Shown here: positions 1 to 4,454 of the stretch, in pieces
Layout of the letters: every line of letters starts with the position of its first letter
Position numbering within the stretch: the first letter of the stretch is position 1
Assembly (NCBI GenBank): GCA_003158495.1
Contig: PMJT01000111.1
Coordinates: forward strand, 1,384 to 6,892
DNA from: Chloroflexota bacterium
GTDB lineage: Bacteria > Chloroflexota > Limnocylindria > Limnocylindrales > CSP1-4
Reading direction: 5' to 3'
DNA length: 5,509 nucleotides
Notes under the pieces: model-generated
The model's input: the letters and a program-made list of their open reading frames with translations, nothing else
The model's database searches: none
What the model was told of the DNA's origin: nothing
Made by a program: the position numbers and the translations under genes

Positions 1-39
1 CACCCGCACCAGGCCCAGCGGCCCGAGCCGCTCGCCTGA
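1..39 (+). CDS. rplM: 50S ribosomal protein L13, C-terminal end (partial)
   Basis: Frame 1 reads HPHQAQRPEPLA and then TGA at 37-39. The ending HPHxAQxPxPL is the characteristic C-terminus of ribosomal protein L13, usually seen as 'GPEHPHQAQQPxPL'. L13 is an early-assembling protein of the large subunit. It is almost always encoded directly before S9, and S9 begins 11 bases after this stop, which supports the call strongly. Only the last 12 codons lie in the window, so nothing can be said about the rest of the gene. The call rests on a short peptide plus the neighbour. Confidence 0.88.
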   Translation, partial: HPHQAQRPEPLA

Positions 40-40
40 C

Positions 41-46
41 GAGGAG
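41..46 (+). promoter_or_regulatory. Shine-Dalgarno site of rpsI
   Basis: GAGGAG lies four bases before the ATG at 51 and only one base before a GTG at 48 in the same frame. The spacing favours the ATG as the real start. The site sits directly after the rplM stop, as expected for an internal operon gene. Confidence 0.75.
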
Positions 47-50
47 CGTG

Positions 51-449
51 ATGACCACCCCAGCCTTCTTCTACGGGACCGGTCGCCGCAAGACTGCGGT
101 GGCTCGCGTCCGTCTCGTCCCCGGTTCGGGCGAGATCGTCGTCAACGATCGCACCCTGGATGCGCATTTCGGCAACGCGATTGACGAGGCAGACGTCCGC
201 CTCCCGTTCCGCGTCACCGGCACTGAAGGCGCGTACAACGCCCAGATCAAGGTCGAGGGCGGCGGCGTCACCGGTCAGGCCGGCGCCATCCGCCACGGTA
301 TCGCCCGGGCCCTGCTTCAGATGGACCCCGAGGGTCACCGCCTCCCGCTTCGCCAGGCCGGCCTTCTCAGCCGCGACCCGCGAATGAAGGAGCGGAAGAA
401 GTACGGTCTCAAGCGCGCTCGCAAGGCCCCGCAGTACACGAAGCGATAG
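51..449 (+). CDS. rpsI: 30S ribosomal protein S9
   Basis: This encodes ribosomal protein S9 (uS9), a small-subunit head protein whose C-terminal tail reaches the P-site tRNA. The 132-residue product is close to the usual 128-130. Visible family signatures are the N-terminal GTGRRKTAVARV block (about residues 9-20), the central GGGVTGQAGAIRHGIARALL block and the basic C-terminus KERKKYGLKRARKAPQYTKR, region 111-132. The terminal K-R pair is the part known to contact tRNA. The start was taken as ATG 51 rather than GTG 48 because GAGGAG at 41-46 would be too close to the GTG. It follows rplM by 11 bases, so the two are surely cotranscribed. No gene follows within 300 bases, so it is probably the last gene of its operon. 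Confidence 0.97.
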   Translation: MTTPAFFYGTGRRKTAVARVRLVPGSGEIVVNDRTLDAHFGNAIDEADVRLPFRVTGTEGAYNAQIKVEGGGVTGQAGAIRHGIARALLQMDPEGHRLPLRQAGLLSRDPRMKERKKYGLKRARKAPQYTKR

Positions 450-463
450 GCACCTCGCGGGCC

Positions 464-482
464 GTCCAAGGCTTCGTTGGAC
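464..482 (+). other. Hairpin just after rpsI
   Basis: GTCCAA (464-469) and TTGGAC (477-482) form a perfect six-pair stem around a seven-base loop, 14 bases after the rpsI stop. There is no T run behind it, so it is not a classical intrinsic terminator. It may stabilise the 3' end of the ribosomal transcript. Confidence 0.35.
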
Positions 483-498
483 ACTGCGCTTCTCGCTC

Positions 499-516
499 AC
501 GGGCCTTCAAGCCCGT
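499..516 (+). other. Second spacer hairpin
   Basis: ACGGGC (499-504) pairs perfectly with GCCCGT (511-516) around the loop CTTCAA. The following bases (TCGCTCC) are not T-rich. It could be a further transcript-end structure or one arm of a repeated palindromic element. Confidence 0.35.
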
Positions 517-581
517 TCGCTCCGGTGCTCGCACCCGCCTCGCCTTGAATGGCCGGCTCGGCGCCTGCAACACAGACATAT

Positions 582-619
582 CGCACGCGTCGGGTTCGCC
601 CGGCGCGTGCGTTGTTCTT
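582..619 (+). terminator. Candidate intrinsic terminator, 13-pair stem with TTCG loop
   Basis: Bases 582-594 pair with 599-611 around a TTCG tetraloop (595-598). All pairs are Watson-Crick except one G-T (590 with 603). The stem is very GC-rich and is followed by TTGTTCTT (612-619), six T in eight bases. This is the strongest hairpin in the window and lies about 130 bases after rpsI and 145 bases before the next gene, a sensible place to end the ribosomal operon. The T run is imperfect and the distance from the stop is long, so it could instead be a palindromic repeat unit. Confidence 0.5.
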
Positions 620-668
620 GGCGCATCGCCGAACGGGCGCGCGGCCGCTGGGCCGGTGCTCTCGGACA

Positions 669-683
669 CTTGGGCACGTGGCG
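669..683. repeat. 15-base direct repeat, copy 1 (spacer)
   Basis: CTTGGGCACGTGGCG occurs here in the gene-free spacer and again without mismatch at 798-812 inside the TPR gene, 129 bases away. It contains the palindrome CACGTG. Chance identity of this length is unlikely but not impossible in such GC-rich DNA. Confidence 0.6.
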
Positions 684-743
684 TAGGACGAGCGACGGCA
701 CGGGCCCGGCTCAGGTACCCGAGACGGACGTGTCGCCATTCGT

Positions 744-749
744 CATCAT
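744..749 (+). promoter_or_regulatory. Possible -10 box of the TPR gene (leaderless start)
   Basis: CATCAT ends six bases before the ATG at 756 and has the A at position 2 and T at position 6 of a -10 hexamer. No -35 box is visible at 16-18 bases upstream and no Shine-Dalgarno site lies before the ATG. A transcript starting near the ATG would be leaderless. The match is weak. Confidence 0.2.
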
Positions 750-755
750 GTACCC

Positions 756-2135
756 ATGACGGACGACCTCTACGAGCGCTACAAGGAAGCACTGCGGCTT
801 GGGCACGTGGCGCTGCTGCGCGGTGCCCTCGAGGAAGCACTGACGGCATACCGGGCGGCGGCGGTAATCGCGCCGTCGCGCGCGCTGCCCCACACCAGCT
901 TGGGCGGGGCGTTGCTGCGGCTCGGCCGGCTGGAAGAAGCACTGGTCGAATACGCCGCCGCCGTTGCACGGGCGCCGCACGACGAAGGCGCTCTCCTGGG
1001 TCAGGCTGAAGCCCTAACGACGGCCGGAATGCGTTCCGAAGCGGCAATAGCGCTGGACCACGTGTCGGAGATCCAGGAAGCGGCCGGCCGGCTGCCCGAG
1101 GCTGCCGATACGCTGCGCCGCGCCCTCGAGCTTGAGGACTCGCCCGAGCGTGCCCGACGCCAGCGAGGACTGAGGCGAGAGACCCGGCTCTCCGCAGGCG
1201 ACCAGGCTGCGGAGCAGCTCCTGGCGAAGGCACTCCGGCTTCGAGACGAGCCGGCCATCGCATACTTGGCGCCGATCCCGGCGCCGGTCCCAGTTCCGGC
1301 CCCGGCCCATGCGGCGGGGATCGCGACGACCCAGACGAAGCGAGCCGACGTGCTCGAGGTTGCCGGCAACCGCAGGTCCATCGAGAACCAGGGCCGGCCC
1401 GCCGCCGCCGAGCCAACGCCGGCGACGGCGGAAGCGATCGTTGTCACGAACGACACCGGGGCCACGGAGCCCGAAACGATCCAGACCGCCGCCGCGGCAA
1501 GCGCCGGACTGGCCCTACACGCCCCGGAGTCTGAACCTGCAGTTGCCGAGACCGCCGTCGACGACTTGCTCCCGGCTGTCGAAGTCGCCACGGCTGCCGA
1601 AGTTGCCGCGGTCTTTCGAGACGTCAGACAGGCCGAGCGGAACACCGCCGGGCCGATCGCCGCCAAGCCGGAGGCCGCACCCGTCGCCTCTGGCCTGAGT
1701 CCCGAGCCAGTGGGCGTCATGGCTGGAGCCATCGATACAGCGTCACAACCCGGTACCGTCGGCGAGAGCGAGCACCAGCCGACCGGCGATGAGCTGCTGG
1801 TCGCTGCCGAGGCCGCCGACCTGGCCGGGGACGAGAAGGCGCTTCGCTCGCTGCTCGTCTGGACCGCCCGGGCCTACGCGCGGGAAGGCAAGTTCGAGGC
1901 CGGTCTGGACGCGACTCACCGGCTGCTGCAGCGCGGCCCCGGCGACGTCGACGCCCACCTCGTTCTCGTGGAGTTGTACGTAGCCCGGAACTGGAACAGC
2001 CTCGCGGCGGAGAAGCTGGCCCTGCTCGGCCGGATCGCGGAACTGGACGACGACGAAGAGACGCGCCAGCGTCTTTGCGCGGTGGCAAGCCGGGCATTCC
2101 CCAACGACGACCGGCTCGAGGCGCTCTGCTCGTAG
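756..2135 (+). CDS. TPR-repeat protein with long Ala/Pro-rich linker, function unknown
   Basis: The product has 459 residues and I recognise no named family. The N-terminal part is helical TPR: about residues 5-40 (ending in the typical ALTAYRAAAVIAP), 43-75 (LGGALLRLGRLEEALVEYAAAVARAP) and weaker units to about 127. A low-complexity, Ala/Pro/Glu/Thr-rich linker follows from about 170 to 342, starting with a PAPVPVPAPA stretch and probably disordered. A second TPR-like block fills 343-459, including EGKFEAGLDATHRLLQRGPGDV and the following helical pair. There is no signal peptide or membrane segment, so the protein is probably cytoplasmic, and TPR domains usually hold partner proteins. No Shine-Dalgarno site precedes the ATG, which may be leaderless. 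It is separated from rpsI by 306 bases and from cdaA by 100, so it is probably its own unit. A link to c-di-AMP signalling rests on position alone. Confidence 0.85.
   Translation: MTDDLYERYKEALRLGHVALLRGALEEALTAYRAAAVIAPSRALPHTSLGGALLRLGRLEEALVEYAAAVARAPHDEGALLGQAEALTTAGMRSEAAIALDHVSEIQEAAGRLPEAADTLRRALELEDSPERARRQRGLRRETRLSAGDQAAEQLLAKALRLRDEPAIAYLAPIPAPVPVPAPAHAAGIATTQTKRADVLEVAGNRRSIENQGRPAAAEPTPATAEAIVVTNDTGATEPETIQTAAAASAGLALHAPESEPAVAETAVDDLLPAVEVATAAEVAAVFRDVRQAERNTAGPIAAKPEAAPVASGLSPEPVGVMAGAIDTASQPGTVGESEHQPTGDELLVAAEAADLAGDEKALRSLLVWTARAYAREGKFEAGLDATHRLLQRGPGDVDAHLVLVELYVARNWNSLAAEKLALLGRIAELDDDEETRQRLCAVASRAFPNDDRLEALCS
798..812. repeat. 15-base direct repeat, copy 2 (inside TPR gene)
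   Basis: This is an exact second copy of the sequence at 669-683. It covers codons 15-19 of the TPR gene (residues L-G-H-V-A), within the first TPR helix, so coding constraint alone does not explain a copy in the non-coding spacer. Confidence 0.6.
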
Positions 2136-2235
2136 CCGGCCCGTCGGCCGCGTGTCCGCGACGTTACGCGGCGAGATCGCCGGCAATGGTCCACACGGCC
2201 GAGGCCTCCGGCCCGCGGTATACACTTAGGCCTCG
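2136..2235. other. Spacer between the TPR gene and cdaA, with small inverted repeats
   Basis: Two short GC hairpins follow the TPR stop: CCGGCC-type bases 2137-2141 pair with 2146-2150, and CCGCG (2156-2160) pairs with CGCGG (2167-2171) around ACGTTA. Neither has a T run, so termination here is uncertain. Further on, GGCC-GAGGCCTC-C-GGCC (2197-2213) is an inverted repeat just upstream of the TATACACT box and could be an operator, though GC-rich palindromes are frequent by chance. Confidence 0.35.
2219..2226 (+). promoter_or_regulatory. Candidate -10 promoter box of cdaA
   Basis: TATACACT stands out as the only AT-rich octamer in a very GC-rich spacer. It offers TATACA (2219-2224) or TACACT (2221-2226) as a -10 hexamer. 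Transcription would begin about 2231-2233, three to five bases before the cdaA ATG at 2236, giving a leaderless or nearly leaderless message. That fits the absence of any Shine-Dalgarno site. No convincing -35 box is present. Confidence 0.45.
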
Positions 2236-3198
2236 ATGCCACTGATCCAGTCGGCGCTCGCCAAGATCAGCCCGAATGTCCTGGCCGATATCGCCATCAC
2301 GGCTCTCCTGATCTACTGGCTGTTCAGTCTGATCAGGGGGACGCGCGCGGTTCGACTGGTCATCGGCGTATGCCTCCTGCTCCTCGTCTACGGAGCGGCG
2401 GTGACGTTCGACCTGCGCCTCCTCAAGGTCATCCTCCAGACCAGTGCCTACGTGGGGCTGTTCGCGCTTGTCGTTGTCTTCCAGCCGGAACTGCGGCGCG
2501 CCCTCGACCGAATCGGCCGCCTGGGCTCCCTGGCCTGGCTGATATCGCCGGCCGAGCAATCGATGACGGCCCATGTCGCGACAGAGGTAGCCGCTGCAGC
2601 TGAGAGGCTGTCGCACGAGGGCCACGGTGCCCTGATCGTCATGGAGCGGGAGACCGGCCTGCAGGAGATCGCCGAGACGGGCGTCATGCTTCACGCCGAC
2701 GTATCCGCGGACCTGCTGGTCACGCTCTTTTCGCCCCGGACGCCCCTCCACGACGGCGCCGTGATCATCCGAAGCGACCGCCTGCTCGCCGCCGGCGCGA
2801 TCCTGCCCTCGGCAGAGACGACGATCCCGCTCGAGCGGTTCGGAACTCGCCACAAGGCCGCGCTCGGCATGACGGAACAGACCGATGCTATCGTCGTGGT
2901 CGTCTCCGAGGAGAGCGGTCAGATCAGCCTCGTGGAGCGCGCCCGTATCGTGCGCAACCTCGACCAGCCCAAACTGGCCCGAGCTCTGGCCGCGCTGCTC
3001 CGCCCGCAGACGGCGAGCGGCTTCCTGCATACCAGGCGGACGCCGCCGCGGCGGGTCGGGCCTTCGGTACGCGACTTCGCCCGACGGGCGCGGCTCGGCG
3101 CCCTCGGTCGCTCCGCCGGCAGATCCGGTAAGGGCCCCAACGTACCGCCGGCGTCCAGCCCGGACGAAGCTTCGGACGGCCAGGAGCAGGCCTCATGA
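2236..3198 (+). CDS. cdaA: Membrane-bound diadenylate cyclase CdaA (c-di-AMP synthase)
   Basis: This protein condenses two ATP into the second messenger c-di-AMP, which controls potassium and osmolyte balance and wall homeostasis. The 320-residue product has three N-terminal membrane segments (about 15-33, 38-57, 68-82) and then the linker FQPELRRALDRIGR, a CdaA hallmark. The DAC domain spans about 107-255 and carries GALIVMERETGL, the catalytic TPLHDGAVI motif (D173-G174-A175) and GTRHKAALG. The RHR motif is RHK here (R205-H206-K207), a conservative change. Beyond residue 257 there is an unusual Arg-rich tail (ten Arg in 267-296) and a short acidic end, making it longer than the usual 270-280 residues. 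The ATG is bounded by an in-frame TAG at 2227-2229, so no longer form exists. Its stop overlaps the cdaR start, which implies coupled translation. Identification is firm; activity is inferred. Confidence 0.96.
   Translation: MPLIQSALAKISPNVLADIAITALLIYWLFSLIRGTRAVRLVIGVCLLLLVYGAAVTFDLRLLKVILQTSAYVGLFALVVVFQPELRRALDRIGRLGSLAWLISPAEQSMTAHVATEVAAAAERLSHEGHGALIVMERETGLQEIAETGVMLHADVSADLLVTLFSPRTPLHDGAVIIRSDRLLAAGAILPSAETTIPLERFGTRHKAALGMTEQTDAIVVVVSEESGQISLVERARIVRNLDQPKLARALAALLRPQTASGFLHTRRTPPRRVGPSVRDFARRARLGALGRSAGRSGKGPNVPPASSPDEASDGQEQAS
3182..3186 (+). promoter_or_regulatory. Shine-Dalgarno site of cdaR inside cdaA
   Basis: AGGAG lies eight bases before the cdaR ATG at 3195, within the last codons of cdaA. 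Together with the ATGA overlap it supports 3195 as the start and coupled translation of the two genes. Confidence 0.7.
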
Positions 3199-4439
3199 GA
3201 GTCGTCCGGTTCTTCCTGGGCAATCTGCCGCTCAAGATCGGGGCAGTGCTGCTGGCCGTGATCCTTTATGGGGCCATGATCGCCCTGCAGAGCACCCAAC
3301 AGTGGCCTGGAACGATCGCCATCGAGCTGGTCAACCAACCGGCGACTGCGTCTCTCGTGGACGCCCAGTCGATTCCGCCGGTCCAGGACATCAAGTACAT
3401 CGCCGCCGCCGACGTGCCCGTTTCGCAGTCGCTCTTTCGGGCAACCGTCGATCTGTCCAACGCCAAGCCCAGTGAGAGCGATTCGCTGCTCGTCAAGGTC
3501 AAGCTGGTCGCCGAGGACCCGCGGATCCAGATCATCGACTACCAGCCCCAGCAGATAGCTATCAAACTCGAGCCGATCATCCACAAGACAGTCCAGGTCG
3601 TCGTCGACAAGGTCGCCGTGCCTTCCGGTCTTTCGCCCGGCGCGCCGATCGTCACGCCGCCGACCGTCGACGTGTCCGGAGCCTCTTCCATCGTCAGGAG
3701 CGTGGCCTACGCCCAGGCCAGCGTGCGGATCGACGCCTCCGGCCTCGACGTGAACGCGGATGTAGATCTAGTTGCCCGCGATGCCTCCAACAACCAGGTG
3801 AACAACGTCACGTTCAACCCGCGGACGGTGCACGTCCAGATGCTCATCGGCAGCCAGATACGGACCGAAACCGTGCCTGTTGATCCCGCCCTGACGGGCA
3901 CTCCGGCGGCGGGTTACTGGGTCACATCTATCGACATCAGCCCTCTGTCTGCGGCCGTGAGCGGCCAGGCCGATGCCCTCGCCGTGTTGAGTGGCAAGGC
4001 AAGCACGCAGCCGATCTCCGTCGCCGGCGCGACGGGCGATGTCACCAAGACCGTCAACCTGGCCCTGCCGAGCGGTGTCGCCTCAACGGTGGGGCCGATC
4101 ACCGTGACCGTCCACCTTGCATCCCCGTCCACCACCCGGAGCGTGAGTGTAGGAGTGGTGCTCCTGGGTGCGAGGACCGATCGCATCTATAATCTGTCGA
4201 CCCCCAGCGTGATCGTGACCCTGGGCGGAGCCACGGCCGCCCTGAATGCGTTCGACACGTCCACTCTCGTGGCCACCGTCTCGGTCGGAACCCTGGACGC
4301 CGGCGCCCACACGTTGATTTTGACGATCACGGTCCCGCCGGGTATCAAGGTCGTCACGATCAGCCCCGCCGGGATCGTCGTCACCGTCACCGTACCGCCG
4401 TCACCGTCACCGTCACCGTCACCGTTGCCGTCGGTCTGA
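3195..4439 (+). CDS. cdaR: YbbR-domain regulator of CdaA
   Basis: CdaR is the membrane-anchored partner and modulator of CdaA, with its YbbR domains outside the cytoplasmic membrane in Firmicutes. The 414-residue product starts with a short basic stretch and one membrane segment (LPLKIGAVLLAVILYGAMIAL, about 11-31). After it come roughly four beta-rich YbbR-like repeats at about 36-127, 130-217, 222-309 and 315-400. Each contains elements such as 'KxVxVxV...PSGL' and 'PxxVxVSGASSIV' (clearest at 131-168), and the later repeats are more diverged. The protein ends in a Pro-Ser tail (401-411) encoded by a hexamer repeat. The start overlaps the cdaA stop (ATGA, 3195-3198). The repeats are poorly conserved in sequence, so the call rests on the second repeat, the topology and the cdaA-cdaR-glmM order, which together make it secure. 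Confidence 0.92.
   Translation: MRVVRFFLGNLPLKIGAVLLAVILYGAMIALQSTQQWPGTIAIELVNQPATASLVDAQSIPPVQDIKYIAAADVPVSQSLFRATVDLSNAKPSESDSLLVKVKLVAEDPRIQIIDYQPQQIAIKLEPIIHKTVQVVVDKVAVPSGLSPGAPIVTPPTVDVSGASSIVRSVAYAQASVRIDASGLDVNADVDLVARDASNNQVNNVTFNPRTVHVQMLIGSQIRTETVPVDPALTGTPAAGYWVTSIDISPLSAAVSGQADALAVLSGKASTQPISVAGATGDVTKTVNLALPSGVASTVGPITVTVHLASPSTTRSVSVGVVLLGARTDRIYNLSTPSVIVTLGGATAALNAFDTSTLVATVSVGTLDAGAHTLILTITVPPGIKVVTISPAGIVVTVTVPPSPSPSPSPLPSV
4381..4424. repeat. TCACCG hexamer repeat at the end of cdaR
   Basis: Two TCACCG units (4381-4392), an eight-base break (TACCGCCG) and four further units (4401-4424) form a short tandem array. Because the break is not a multiple of three, the first units are read as Val-Thr and the later ones as Ser-Pro. 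The array probably grew by replication slippage and may vary in copy number between strains without breaking the frame, since each unit is two codons. Confidence 0.85.
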
Positions 4440-4443
4440 CCCT

Positions 4444-4448
4444 AGGAG
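4444..4448 (+). promoter_or_regulatory. Shine-Dalgarno site of glmM, deciding a TTG start
   Basis: AGGAG lies six bases before the TTG at 4455. An in-frame TAG at 4443-4445 overlaps this site, so no start further upstream is possible, and the conserved FGTDGIRG motif begins only four codons after the TTG. Confidence 0.8.
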
Positions 4449-4454
4449 CGACCC

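Larger units (their letters stand above)
450..755. other. Gene-free, hairpin-rich spacer between rpsI and the TPR gene
   Basis: No reading frame here resembles a protein. The open frames that cross it on both strands are Arg/Ala/Pro-rich composition artefacts, and I see no tRNA or other RNA gene. It does contain three inverted repeats (464-482, 499-516, 582-611), a 9-base direct repeat CCGGTGCTC (522-530 and 653-661), GGACACT at 479-485 and again at 664-670, a NotI-type GCGGCCGC (641-648), and a 15-mer shared with the downstream gene. The density of structure suggests a terminator region, possibly embedded in a dispersed intergenic repeat. That last point cannot be decided from one copy. Confidence 0.6.

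Noticed and set aside
48..50. GTG as the rpsI start
   Set aside because: GAGGAG ends one base before it, too close for initiation. ATG at 51, the next codon, has workable spacing.
497..739. 80-codon minus-strand frame confined to the spacer, as a possible small gene
   Set aside because: It has no Shine-Dalgarno site, its composition is low-complexity Arg/Ala/Gly, and it spans all or part of the three hairpins. It is better explained as chance translation of a structured spacer.
748..759. Three-codon upstream frame ATG TAC CCA TGA overlapping the TPR start
   Set aside because: It overlaps the ATG as ATGA and could be a coupling leader, but it has no ribosome binding site and would not be on a leaderless message. 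Most likely chance.
409..1416. 335-codon open frame on the minus strand across the spacer and the TPR gene
   Set aside because: It is Arg/Pro/Ala-rich with no recognisable motif, crosses both non-coding DNA and a better + strand gene, and overlaps the rpsI end. Long antisense frames are expected in GC-rich DNA.
2137..2171. Two small hairpins after the TPR gene as an intrinsic terminator
   Set aside because: The stems are only five pairs and no T run follows. They are noted within the spacer but not called as a terminator.
2164..3030. 288-codon minus-strand frame opposite cdaA
   Set aside because: It is the mirror frame of a well-identified gene and reads as charged, motif-free sequence. The + strand carries the conserved DAC motifs.
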